A stretch of 42,375 nucleotides of DNA from the NCBI GenBank assembly GCA_029938555.1, contig JAOZUR010000003.1:1-42375 (forward strand), given 5' to 3'. The stretch is from Candidatus Sabulitectum sp. GTDB lineage: Bacteria > Fermentibacterota > Fermentibacteria > Fermentibacterales > JCC-6. Below are positions 15,189 through 23,759 of the stretch, piece after piece (the stretch's first letter is position 1; each line of letters starts with the position of its first letter). The notes under the pieces are model-generated. The model was not told the origin of the DNA and did not search any database. It worked only from the letters and a program-made list of their open reading frames with translations. A program made the position numbers and the translations under genes.

Positions 15189-16913
15189 ATGTCTGAAATT
15201 AGAAAACTACCGGATCATCTTGTTAACCTCATAGCAGCAGGCGAGGTTGTTGAAAGACCCGCTTCGGTGGTTAAAGAGTTGCTGGAAAACTCTCTTGATG
15301 CGGAAGCTACTGCCATTGAGATTGAACTTGAAGCCGGTGGAAGAAAACTTATAACAATTCGTGATAACGGTTCAGGTATGGATAAGCACGATATTCTTCT
15401 TGCTATTCAGCGACATGCCACCAGTAAAATATCTTCTCCCTCTGATTTAAATGATATCACAACTCTCGGCTTCCGTGGCGAGGCTCTTCCAAGCATTGCC
15501 AGTGTTTCTAGAATGACAATTCTTAGCAGCAAGGGAAAAGAAGGCTGGAAACTGATAATAACCGGTGGAAGAATGGATTCACTTGAGCCTGCAGGACGAA
15601 CTTGTGGAACAACTATTACTGTTGAAAATCTTTTTTTTAACCAACCGGCTCGAAGAAAATTCCTTAGAGCTGAATCCACAGAACTAGCGTGGATTGAAAG
15701 AATGGTTACCGGGGCGTCACTTGCAAAAATAGATTGTTCATTCAAACTGTTACATAATAGTAAGAAAGTATTTGATCTTTCTGTCGTTGATTCTCCAGCT
15801 CAGCGTTTAAGAAACAGATATAATTTATCATCTAGTGAAAAATGTGTAGAAGCCTCAGGAGAAAGTGATGGAGTCAAAGCAAATCTGTATATATTCCCTG
15901 ATAAACGATGGGCCAATAAACGCCACCAATTTACTCTTGTAAACGGAAGACTTGTATCTGCTCCTCAAGTGAGTATGCCTTTAAAAGAAGCATTCTCAGG
16001 GCCCGCTGGGTATCCTTTGATTCTTTGTGAAATTTCCATAAATCCGTCTCTAGTTGATGTAAATGCTCACCCAGCGAAAAGAGAAGTACGCTTTAGAAAA
16101 CCATTTCAAGTTGAATCAGCAGTTCGCTCTGCAATTCTTGGCATTGCATCTCACAGAACAGAATCTATTGTTGGTTTATCAGAAAGAAATACAAGTACAG
16201 GTTTAAGTTCAACAAGATCACATGTTTCATACTCATCTACACCTTATAAAGCTCCAGAAAAAATAACATCACAGGTTCGCCAAGCTGCATTTGATTTTGA
16301 ATCACCAAATAGACAAATACAATCAGTTCCTGAAATTACAGGAAATTCATGGGAAGATTCTGTTGAGGTTATTCGTATTGCTGGCTCTTACTTACTGACA
16401 GAAACAGCTACAGGTCTTCTTATTGTTGATCAGCATGCAGCACATGAACGAATTCTTTATGAGAAGATAATTGACTCTGTCAAAGGAGCAATGTCTGTTG
16501 GACAGCAAAGAATGCTTATTCCAGAAGAAATCAGTGTTGATGTTCATGAGAAACAAATACTAAGTATTTATAGTTCAATGATTAAACAGGCTGGTTATGA
16601 CTTTAAAATAGAAAATGATACTCTTGAACTTCTGGGGGTTCCTGTTGGAATTAAGCGTGGAACAGAAGCTTTGATGGAAGTAGTTAAAGCATTAGCTAAG
16701 GGAACAGAAGCTTCTGAATCAGAAGCTGAAAGAATTGCCTCTGCAAGTGCTTGTGCCGGAGCTATTAAGTTTGGTGATCATATCACAGTTGAAGAAGCTA
16801 AACATCTTTTTAATACGCTTTTTACCACAAAAGATCCATTTCATTGCCCTCACGGAAGACCAACTATGATAGAAATCCCATTCAATGAATTGACTAGTCG
16901 TTTTGGAAGATAG
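15189..16913 (+). CDS. mutL: DNA mismatch repair protein MutL (endonuclease type)
   Basis: The ATG at 15189 follows GGAGGAAA directly. A longer frame begins inside the tRNA and is rejected. The 574-residue product has the GHKL ATPase N-terminus (LIAAGEVVERPASVVKELLE, with the catalytic Glu and ENSLDA; GFRGEALPSI; KRHQFTLVNGRLV), a proline/serine-rich linker around residues 315-390, and a C-terminal dimerisation domain. The latter has DQHAAHERILYE, which fits the DQHA(X)2E(X)4E endonuclease signature, plus SACAGAIKFGD and HCPHGRPT. So this MutL probably nicks the error strand itself and does not rely on MutH. It is probably co-transcribed with tRNA-Leu upstream, and overlaps miaA by 11 bases. 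Confidence 0.95.
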   Translation: MSEIRKLPDHLVNLIAAGEVVERPASVVKELLENSLDAEATAIEIELEAGGRKLITIRDNGSGMDKHDILLAIQRHATSKISSPSDLNDITTLGFRGEALPSIASVSRMTILSSKGKEGWKLIITGGRMDSLEPAGRTCGTTITVENLFFNQPARRKFLRAESTELAWIERMVTGASLAKIDCSFKLLHNSKKVFDLSVVDSPAQRLRNRYNLSSSEKCVEASGESDGVKANLYIFPDKRWANKRHQFTLVNGRLVSAPQVSMPLKEAFSGPAGYPLILCEISINPSLVDVNAHPAKREVRFRKPFQVESAVRSAILGIASHRTESIVGLSERNTSTGLSSTRSHVSYSSTPYKAPEKITSQVRQAAFDFESPNRQIQSVPEITGNSWEDSVEVIRIAGSYLLTETATGLLIVDQHAAHERILYEKIIDSVKGAMSVGQQRMLIPEEISVDVHEKQILSIYSSMIKQAGYDFKIENDTLELLGVPVGIKRGTEALMEVVKALAKGTEASESEAERIASASACAGAIKFGDHITVEEAKHLFNTLFTTKDPFHCPHGRPTMIEIPFNELTSRFGR

Positions 16914-17814
16914 AATTTATGTAATTGCAGGTTGTACTGCAGCAGGTAAAACTGCAGCAGCATTTCACATTGCCAGAAATAGACCTTCGGTTGAGATTGT
17001 CAGTGCCGATTCACGACAAATTTATAGGGGAATGAATATTGGAACAGCAAAACCTACTGATGCAGAGTTACAAGAATTCCCACATCATATGATTGATGTG
17101 GCTGATCCAGATATTCTTAAATCTGCTAACTGGTTTTCTGAAAAGGCAATGAAGATCATAGAAAATATTTTAGGCCGAGGAGGAGTTCCCCTTGTAGTTG
17201 GTGGTTCAGGGTTGTATGTCATGTGTATGTCAGGGTTGCTTGATACACTACCACCCAGAAATGATAAAATTCGCAATTCCCTTTTATCTTTAGAAGATGC
17301 CGTACCTGGATCACTTCATCGTTTACTGCATGCTCTAGATGAAAAAGAAGCAGCAAGAACTGGATCTGCTGACAAAGTTCGACTGGTAAGAGCTTTGGAA
17401 ATTGCTTTAATTAGCGGTGAAAAACCTTCAGTTTTAAAAAAAGGTGGAACCCCTGATAAAAGATTTAAATACGTTTTTATTGAAAAAGATAATACCGTTC
17501 TCCGCAAGGGGATAAAAACAAGAACGGAAAACATGATAAAAGACGGATTACTGGAAGAAGTTAAAGATCTACTAAACAATGGATATACCCGTAATCAAGT
17601 TCTTGGTGCTACCATAGGTTACTCTGAATTATTAGATTATTTAGAGGGGATAAGCTCCCTTCAGGAAGCCCAGACTGCTATAGAAACTCACACATGGCAG
17701 TATGCAAGAAAACAGCGTAACATGTTCAGAAGGTTACCAGGGGTTGTATCAGTAGCCAGTGATCCGGTTCTTGTTGAAAATGCACTTTTCGCTGAGAGGA
17801 AAGCTGATGGATAG
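16903..17814 (+). CDS. miaA: tRNA dimethylallyltransferase MiaA
   Basis: MiaA transfers a dimethylallyl group to the N6 of A37 in tRNAs that read codons starting with U, which would include the tRNA-Leu(TAA) encoded just upstream. The 303-residue length is typical. Visible motifs are the P-loop GCTAAGKT (residues 10-17), the substrate loop SADSRQIYRGMNIGTAKP (about 34-51), HHMID (61-65), VVGGSGLY, and the C-terminal YARKQRNMFRR. The likely start is the TTG at 16903, overlapping mutL by 11 bases and lacking a clear ribosome-binding site, so it is probably coupled to mutL. It overlaps the following gene by eight bases. Confidence 0.93.
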   Translation: MEDRIYVIAGCTAAGKTAAAFHIARNRPSVEIVSADSRQIYRGMNIGTAKPTDAELQEFPHHMIDVADPDILKSANWFSEKAMKIIENILGRGGVPLVVGGSGLYVMCMSGLLDTLPPRNDKIRNSLLSLEDAVPGSLHRLLHALDEKEAARTGSADKVRLVRALEIALISGEKPSVLKKGGTPDKRFKYVFIEKDNTVLRKGIKTRTENMIKDGLLEEVKDLLNNGYTRNQVLGATIGYSELLDYLEGISSLQEAQTAIETHTWQYARKQRNMFRRLPGVVSVASDPVLVENALFAERKADG

Positions 17815-19000
17815 AAACAAAGATATAATCGCAGACCATCTGCCACTTGAACAAATTATGATTGCCAACATTTTTGGCATAGAGGCACCTGAAAATTGGG
17901 TTAGGGACCCCAAAAACACTTCTCAAGAGTTCCCTCCTGTTATTATTGCAGAGGACAGAGGTTTTTCTCTTGTTGCTAATCACAGAACTGTCTGGCATTT
18001 GAAAAATTCAGGTAAAACCATGGTAAAATGCCTTGTGGTCAGAAGCGTTGTACATGTAAGGCCTGCTCACATGCTAATAAACAACTGTACAGAAGAAGCA
18101 ATGCTTTTCGAAGCCCTTTTAAGACGTGAAATAGTCTCTAACAGAAGTCGCCTTGCGGATATGCTAGGGTACTCAAGAGCTCGAATAACACAACTCTTAA
18201 ATCAACTTAAACTTCCTGTTGACATTAGGCAGAAGGTACTTCTTACAGATGATATCAGTGAGTTTAAACTCAGACCATTACTTAAATTACTGAATGACGA
18301 GGATAAACTTCAAGCTGGTTTTAGCAAACTCATGGAAGGTAAGCTTTCAGGAAGACAGATGGAAGTGTTTGCTAACTCTAATTTCTTCGATAAATCAGCA
18401 AAAGACAAAGAGAAAAATCACGAGAAAAAACCACTTAACATTGTCCTTGACGATCCTGAGAATGCAATAAGCGAACTGGAGCATGTTTTTGCAAGTGATG
18501 AAGATGAAACATTGGTTCCTTCTCTTGTTGAAAAAAGTACTGTTTCAGAGGATACTTATAACACACCCAAATTCCCTAAGAAACAGGAAAGAATAGATAT
18601 GTCCATGGTTCTTAGGAAAATTGGCAGTATTCGTGGAGATGAGTGGAGAATGCGATTAGCTGAATTTAATCTGCCTTCATTAGAAGTAGAATTCCTCGAA
18701 GCTGTTTCCAAGTTACGAACGGGTCTTTATACAGAAGCTATGACTATTCTGAGTGAAATTGTTTCTGATGATTCCGATCACCATCTAGCATGGTTTTATT
18801 TAGGTAGATGCTGCAATCTCATTGGCTCATTTCCTGTTGCAGAGGAGTATTTGCGAAATGCTGTTTCAAGAGTTCCGAAAAATCCTGATTATTTGGTAGA
18901 ACTTGCAATCGTACTTGAAAAACTTAAAAGACACTCTGAAGCCGAAGCTTTTTATCGCAAATCCGCTAAAATACGAAAAGAATTGGCTTCTGGTAAATGA
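17807..19000 (+). CDS. ParB-like DNA-binding protein fused to TPR repeats
   Basis: The ATG at 17807 is used because AGAGGAAAG lies just upstream; it overlaps miaA by eight bases. The 397-residue protein begins with a degenerate ParB N-terminal domain (about residues 12-79): PPVIIAEDRGFSLVANHRTV aligns with the usual nuclease/CTPase core, but the GERR-type CTP motif reads ANHR. A ParB-type helix-turn-helix follows (about 105-140: NRSRLADMLGYSRARITQLL then NQLKLP). An acidic/lysine linker (about 190-260) leads to two or three TPR-like helices (SDDSDHHLAWFYLGRCCNLI and NPDYLVELAIVLEKLKRHSE). No ParA gene is adjacent. It may be a chromosome-organising or regulatory factor; the exact role is unknown. 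Confidence 0.75.
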   Translation: MDRNKDIIADHLPLEQIMIANIFGIEAPENWVRDPKNTSQEFPPVIIAEDRGFSLVANHRTVWHLKNSGKTMVKCLVVRSVVHVRPAHMLINNCTEEAMLFEALLRREIVSNRSRLADMLGYSRARITQLLNQLKLPVDIRQKVLLTDDISEFKLRPLLKLLNDEDKLQAGFSKLMEGKLSGRQMEVFANSNFFDKSAKDKEKNHEKKPLNIVLDDPENAISELEHVFASDEDETLVPSLVEKSTVSEDTYNTPKFPKKQERIDMSMVLRKIGSIRGDEWRMRLAEFNLPSLEVEFLEAVSKLRTGLYTEAMTILSEIVSDDSDHHLAWFYLGRCCNLIGSFPVAEEYLRNAVSRVPKNPDYLVELAIVLEKLKRHSEAEAFYRKSAKIRKELASGK

Positions 19001-20577
19001 AAAATTATCCGTTCCTTATTTTTTTGTTTCTTTTTTCCTGCGCAAAAGTTGTGGCTCCTTCCGGGGGGCCGGTTGACACATATCCACCAGAAATACTAGA
19101 AGTTTTGCCAGAACCTGGTTTTGTTACAATAATTCCATCAGAGATAATAATTACATTTTCTGAAAATATTCTTAACTCCCAAACAGCCATTCAGATGCAT
19201 CCGCACGGGGAAAATATAATTACCAAAGGGAAACAGGTAATTCTTCATAATAATTCAGATATAGGTCTTCTATTGGTTACTGTTTCCTCATCTCTTGAAG
19301 ACCTTCGTGGAAACAGAACAAACAACCCACAAACTTTTGTATGGAACAGCATTCCAGAAGATAGTTTTTCTAGTTTATCCCTTCAGCTTTTAAGAGATGG
19401 CGATGGGGTTTTAACTTCTGATTCGCGATCTGATTTTTTTCTGTTACCAGATACAACTTCACCAAGGCGTACCCACTTTCCTGATTCCACAGGATTAATA
19501 AATACATCATGGCTTACGCCAGGTATTTACAGAATACAGTCTTATGAAGATCTAGATAAAAGCAGAACATGGGACCCTGAGCGAGAACCAGGAGCTTCCA
19601 GCGAAATTGAGTTAGTATCAGGTCAGTTAACTGATCTTGAAATGATCATGACAATTATTGACAGTATAGGACCGAGAATATCGGATGTTAATGTATTAGA
19701 TAGCTGGCATTTAGAAATTCCATGGAACGAACAAATCAGCATAGGAAATGAAGGTAATCACAATATTACAATAACTGGTCCGGATAGTCTTCCTGTATTA
19801 ATTTATGGCATAAAGATTTCTTCAGGAAGAAGTTCGACAGGAAGATTGACCGTGTTTACTGATGAATTATCAGATACTGTATACACCATTGTTGTGGAGG
19901 GAATACTAGATCTCGCTGGAAATTCATCCTTATCTGATACACTGGAATTCTGGGGTCTTGATTCTCTTCCATCTTATAAATTATCTATTCAATCTGCTTA
20001 TCCTGCAGACGGCGGTATTGATATTCCAGCTACAGGACCTTTTTTCATATCATTTAATGACTGGGTAGACGAATCCGCCGTAAAAGCTCTTTACACCCTT
20101 AGAATGGTATCAGATAGTTCAGTTGTATCTGGCTCATTTCTTAGAACATCAGCAACTTCTTTTTCATTTACGCCTGCTTCTGAATTATTGGGAGACAGAC
20201 AATATCGTATTGACTTAAAACCTGGTCTAGTTTCCCTGCAGGGAGATACGCTTTCAGGTAAGAGCTGGGCTTTTAAACCTGCTTGGAGTTTGTCTCCTGG
20301 ATTCATTACTGGAATTATTTCAGGAACCGGTGCATCTGTGGTTAAAATGGTGGTAGCGCCTGCTGGAAGCGGTGGTGAAACTATTTTATCAAATTTTATG
20401 CCTGGGTCATATCTGTTCGAAGGTGTGGCTGGTGGTAGATACACAGTTTCTGTTTTTGTAGATTGGAATTCAGATAATATTTGGAACCCAGGCGAGCCCT
20501 ATGGTGCCTGGCCTGGGGTTGTGGAAGTGCTTCCCGGTATTGAAACTAAAAATATCAACATTCAAGTTGTTCCATAA
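18997..20577 (+). CDS. Ig-like (Big_5/SbsA-type) lipoprotein
   Basis: The 526-residue product has a signal peptide with lipobox LFSC (Cys near residue 15) followed by APSGGPVDTYPPEILEVLPE. That junction is typical of Bacteroidetes-type lipoproteins whose first domain is an SbsA Ig-like fold. Ig-like domains follow: residues about 30-110 (IPSEIIITFSENI, LEDLRGNRTNNP), about 215-320 (VYTIVVEGILDLAGNSS) and about 335-425 (DIPATGPFFISFNDWVDES). The C-terminus (about 440-525) is a SpaA/carboxypeptidase-regulatory-like strand set with GRYTVSVFVDWNSDN. It is probably anchored in the envelope as a structural or adhesion protein. The start overlaps the ParB-like gene as ATGA. Confidence 0.8.
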   Translation: MKNYPFLIFLFLFSCAKVVAPSGGPVDTYPPEILEVLPEPGFVTIIPSEIIITFSENILNSQTAIQMHPHGENIITKGKQVILHNNSDIGLLLVTVSSSLEDLRGNRTNNPQTFVWNSIPEDSFSSLSLQLLRDGDGVLTSDSRSDFFLLPDTTSPRRTHFPDSTGLINTSWLTPGIYRIQSYEDLDKSRTWDPEREPGASSEIELVSGQLTDLEMIMTIIDSIGPRISDVNVLDSWHLEIPWNEQISIGNEGNHNITITGPDSLPVLIYGIKISSGRSSTGRLTVFTDELSDTVYTIVVEGILDLAGNSSLSDTLEFWGLDSLPSYKLSIQSAYPADGGIDIPATGPFFISFNDWVDESAVKALYTLRMVSDSSVVSGSFLRTSATSFSFTPASELLGDRQYRIDLKPGLVSLQGDTLSGKSWAFKPAWSLSPGFITGIISGTGASVVKMVVAPAGSGGETILSNFMPGSYLFEGVAGGRYTVSVFVDWNSDNIWNPGEPYGAWPGVVEVLPGIETKNINIQVVP

Positions 20578-20578
20578 T

Positions 20579-21358
20579 ATGTTCAAACCAAGCCAAAACT
20601 TTCAAAGTAATAAGTGCACTGCTTGTGGTATTTGTTCAAAAGTATGCCCTAATGATGCAGTTTTAACAAACTCTACCGGTTTGGTGATCTCATTTTCATC
20701 TGCTTGTATTGGATGTGCACATTGTGGCTGTTATTGCCCATCGAATTGTTTCAAACTTCCCAAAGAAGAAGATAGAGAGATTGCAAAACCTCAAGAACTT
20801 CAGAACCTTTTTGAAATACGAAGATCAATTCGATTGTTTTCAGATAAAATCATAGCTGATTCAGTGATTCATTCATTATTGGAACCTGTTGGTTTTTCAC
20901 CTACAGGGAAAAATTCACAAGGAGTTACTGTAGATGTAATTCAGGGAACAGAGATAATTAAGAAACTAATTGTAAATCCCATAACAAAAATAGCTAAAAT
21001 TATTAACTGCTGTGGTATTTTTTCTTTGCTTGCTGGTTCAGCCGCTGAACCTGTAAAAAAACTTTGTGCGGGTATCGATGTTGTTACCTGGAATGCACCA
21101 TGTGTTCTTTTATTCAAAGCTCCTCTTGGGAATGTTACAGGGAAAACTGATTCAATCATTGCAGCAACCATGGTTTCAATAAAAGCCGAATCAATGGGTC
21201 TTGGAGTATTTTGGAATGGTGTAATTCAAATAACCTCATCAATACTTCCGTTAAAGCGAAGTCATGCGGTTCTTTGTATAGGTTATCCTGCTCTTAAAAA
21301 ATATCAACACATTTCAGAAAGAAAATGGAGCAAAAAAATAATCAGTCTAGATAGATAG
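20579..21358 (+). CDS. Ferredoxin-nitroreductase fusion protein
   Basis: The ATG at 20579 lies one base after the preceding stop. The N-terminal 60 residues hold two complete 4Fe-4S motifs, C13-C16-C19-C23 (CTACGICSKVCP) and C43-C46-C49-C53 (CIGCAHCGCYCP). The rest is a nitroreductase domain, with FEIRRSIRLFSDK for FMN phosphate binding near residues 79-91, EPVGFSPTGKNSQG near 103-116, and a C-terminal GLGVFWNGV followed by AVLCIGYPALKKY. Members of this fused family reduce nitro-aromatics or act as flavin/ferredoxin oxidoreductases in anaerobes; the substrate cannot be told. It is the last gene of its string and overlaps the convergent deacetylase gene by 17 bases, with no obvious terminator between them. 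Confidence 0.9.
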   Translation: MFKPSQNFQSNKCTACGICSKVCPNDAVLTNSTGLVISFSSACIGCAHCGCYCPSNCFKLPKEEDREIAKPQELQNLFEIRRSIRLFSDKIIADSVIHSLLEPVGFSPTGKNSQGVTVDVIQGTEIIKKLIVNPITKIAKIINCCGIFSLLAGSAAEPVKKLCAGIDVVTWNAPCVLLFKAPLGNVTGKTDSIIAATMVSIKAESMGLGVFWNGVIQITSSILPLKRSHAVLCIGYPALKKYQHISERKWSKKIISLDR

Positions 21359-22256
21359 GTCGCCAGGGAAGATCATCATGAAGCGATTCTCTAACTTCAC
21401 TACGCACCATAATATTTGACCAGTTTAAAAGTCTGGGAACACTATACAGAGCCATATCAATCCTGCTAATCCTGAATTCATTTCCATCGTAATATCTTTT
21501 AAAACTACCAACTGCGCCATCAACAAGATAACCTTGAGTTATGGCCTGTCTTCCTTGAAACTCAATAGAGGCAATAGCATTCTCAGCATTAACTCCCTGA
21601 GGAATCTGCCCACCAGGGTATGCAAATGCACAAATACCTGAAGTTCTCATACCTAGTTTTCTATAGAATGAATTTAACGCTGGAAGCACCTGCTCCCAAT
21701 ATCTTGAAGGTGGGATTTTAGTGAAGGCAAGATGGTCTGAAGAATGATTACCAATGTAATGTCCCATATCAAGCACAGCATTCAATTTCTCTTCAGTATG
21801 ATTACCAAATGGAACTTTATCCCAACTAATGAAAAATACCACACCACGACCGAAATCAGGAAATTCTTCAAGAAATGAGTTAACTATTGCAACAGCGCAA
21901 TCAGGATCTATTTGAACTTCACCATCAGGGAATTCTATGTATCTAAAATTATCTTGCCAGCCATCATCAAAAGTAATCATGATTGGTCTTCTATTAAATG
22001 GCACTCTTGAAAGCCCATTATCAAGATCAGTGGGAAGAATAAGAAAAAAACCAGCATCATAAAGTCCACGGAGGTCATCTCTCAATTTTGCAGGAGTTGC
22101 ACTATATGCGCTGGAGTGGTTTGATATCTGATGATATGTAATCACCGGAATGCCACTTGCGTATTCTGAAAATTCAGGTGGTTGACCATAATCAAGCATT
22201 GTGGTTCTACCTGAAAGTGGTGTAAAACCTGACAAAATAAGAAAAAGAATTATCAT
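21342..22256 (-). CDS. Secreted polysaccharide deacetylase (NodB homology)
   Basis: The 304-residue protein has an N-terminal hydrophobic signal segment (residues 1-15). Its NodB domain shows motif 1, TFDDG at 95-99, with the catalytic base D97 and metal ligand D98. Motif 2, HSSDH, has the metal ligands H171 and H175. Further signatures are CAFAYPGGQIP near residue 210 and an early ITYHQISNHS. Such enzymes de-N-acetylate peptidoglycan, chitin-like or exopolysaccharide chains outside the membrane. The ATG overlaps the stop of the upstream lipoprotein gene, so the two are coupled. The PgaB/IcaB-like opening VITYHQI suggests an exopolysaccharide substrate, but no synthase is nearby. Confidence 0.88.
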   Translation of the reverse strand: MIILFLILSGFTPLSGRTTMLDYGQPPEFSEYASGIPVITYHQISNHSSAYSATPAKLRDDLRGLYDAGFFLILPTDLDNGLSRVPFNRRPIMITFDDGWQDNFRYIEFPDGEVQIDPDCAVAIVNSFLEEFPDFGRGVVFFISWDKVPFGNHTEEKLNAVLDMGHYIGNHSSDHLAFTKIPPSRYWEQVLPALNSFYRKLGMRTSGICAFAYPGGQIPQGVNAENAIASIEFQGRQAITQGYLVDGAVGSFKRYYDGNEFRISRIDMALYSVPRLLNWSNIMVRSEVRESLHDDLPWRPIYLD

Positions 22257-22942
22257 AAAGGTATTACCGTAATTCTATCAAGGTCAGCATTAACTTTTGC
22301 ATCAACGAACACACCTATCTGACCGGTGGGTGGAATAGTAGTTCGAACTACCTGTATCAGCTGACCGTTAACACTGAAATCAGTGTAGTTTCCATGAACT
22401 TCTGCAGTTAGTTCAACTTCAGAAAGACGATATGGTAGAAGTCTTGAAGATTCAAAAACATCTAATCCCATCACTGGTATCCACAGCCCATTTAAACATC
22501 TTTGTATGGTATACTGACCTCTTCCGTTAACCCCAAGAAGAAGATAGTTATTGGGTCCATCTGCTCGAAGAACAAGTCCAACAACAGAGTGAGCTCTAGC
22601 TTCTGTAACATTAAAAACAGCCTGAACAAGACCATCTTGCACAAGGCCGGCAGTACTTAACAATACAACAGGTTCATTAAAATAGTTGTTATCAATATGT
22701 AATGCACCATTATAAACATCATAAGGGATGTTGGGCCCAAAAGGCCTGTCAAGAACTCTCTGAAATGTGATATTTAGTAAAGTATCATCAGGAGCAGGGG
22801 CTGGTACATCAACAGAAACCACTGTTGTACCGCTACTAACCGGTGTTGTTGAAGTGGCTCCTACAAAAAAACCAGTTGTTTGTTCCGTAGACCCACAAGC
22901 CATTAAAAGCAGAGCACTAATAATAATGTATATTTTGTTCAT
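22253..22942 (-). CDS. Lipoprotein with lectin-like (LamG-type) fold
   Basis: The product (about 229 residues) has a clear lipoprotein signal, MNKIYIIISALLLMAC-GST, followed by a low-complexity Thr/Ser/Val/Pro spacer (about residues 20-55). A beta-sandwich domain follows: LVQAVFNVTEARAHSVVGLV, NNYLLLGVNGRGQYTIQR and a closing PPTGQIGVFVDAK resemble concanavalin/LamG-like folds of family-16 type. The start is uncertain. An in-frame ATG 15 bases upstream (22957) gives five extra residues but has no ribosome-binding site, whereas GGA lies about ten bases ahead of the ATG at 22942. It is coupled to the deacetylase, so it may deliver or bind the same glycan; that is inference. Confidence 0.75.
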   Translation of the reverse strand: MNKIYIIISALLLMACGSTEQTTGFFVGATSTTPVSSGTTVVSVDVPAPAPDDTLLNITFQRVLDRPFGPNIPYDVYNGALHIDNNYFNEPVVLLSTAGLVQDGLVQAVFNVTEARAHSVVGLVLRADGPNNYLLLGVNGRGQYTIQRCLNGLWIPVMGLDVFESSRLLPYRLSEVELTAEVHGNYTDFSVNGQLIQVVRTTIPPTGQIGVFVDAKVNADLDRITVIPL

Positions 22943-22982
22943 GATTAGTTTTTCCATTCTAATTGAAAGAGATTAAATAGTT

Positions 22983-23759
22983 GTGAAAAATATGATTTTT
23001 TCAGTGCTCTGTCTAGTGCCGTTTCTTTTGGCCTGTTTCTCGGATCAGGGTCAAATTGAAATTATTACTCCAAATATATTAGAATCCGGTTATGCCCAGC
23101 CTGCCCCTTTTTATGATGTGGTTCTTCCAGAATCTATTAATACTTACATAATCTGGGATCAAAGATCGCCACTTATTGTTAAATCCATGACTCAAAAAAC
23201 ATCAGTTCTGAACAACGATACAATCTTAGTAGGATTTGATCCTTTCTTTGAAGTGGAAATGTTACGACTGGAAATGGAAATAGCAATTGCTGAAGCTGTT
23301 GGTGATAGTGCGCTTGTTGATTCACTTTCAAATGAATTAGATCATCCTTCTTTGTTCACTTATGTACTATCACCATCTGAAGGTATGATTCAATTAATGA
23401 CGGATATTGACAATACATTACAACCTGGAGATTCAATTGGTTTAATAGTTGGTTCTCCTCCAGATTCTTTGTACTTTCTTTCACCTGATTACAACCACAT
23501 TAGATGGCCAGAGGATTTAGCAGAAAATATTGTAACCTCAGAAGGACTTCAATTTAATGGTTATCCACCTGAGGAACCTGCTTCATTACCTGGTGTATGG
23601 TCAATTGAACATCGTTTCATCCATGAAACAGAGTTAGACTCATATCTAATTACAATAACAAGTGATACTATTCCAATCATTGTGATGGGAACAAAAGAAA
23701 ACGCTAAAATAATTTATTCTGTGTTAGCTCTTGACTCAATATCCGTTATTCCGTGGTAA
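22983..23759 (+). CDS. Lipoprotein of unknown function
   Basis: The 258-residue protein has a signal peptide and lipobox (PFLLAC, Cys near residue 18), so it is probably membrane anchored. The mature part is acidic, with a helical stretch around residues 85-115 (FEVEMLRLEMEIAIAEAVGD) flanked by beta-rich segments. No enzyme signature is visible. The frame opens with GTG at 22983; an in-frame ATG three codons later (22992) is an equally possible start, since neither has a strong ribosome-binding site. It is divergent from the lipoprotein gene to the left with only about 40 bases between, and overlaps the convergent msr gene by 14 bases. The family is not recognised. Confidence 0.7.
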   Translation: MKNMIFSVLCLVPFLLACFSDQGQIEIITPNILESGYAQPAPFYDVVLPESINTYIIWDQRSPLIVKSMTQKTSVLNNDTILVGFDPFFEVEMLRLEMEIAIAEAVGDSALVDSLSNELDHPSLFTYVLSPSEGMIQLMTDIDNTLQPGDSIGLIVGSPPDSLYFLSPDYNHIRWPEDLAENIVTSEGLQFNGYPPEEPASLPGVWSIEHRFIHETELDSYLITITSDTIPIIVMGTKENAKIIYSVLALDSISVIPW

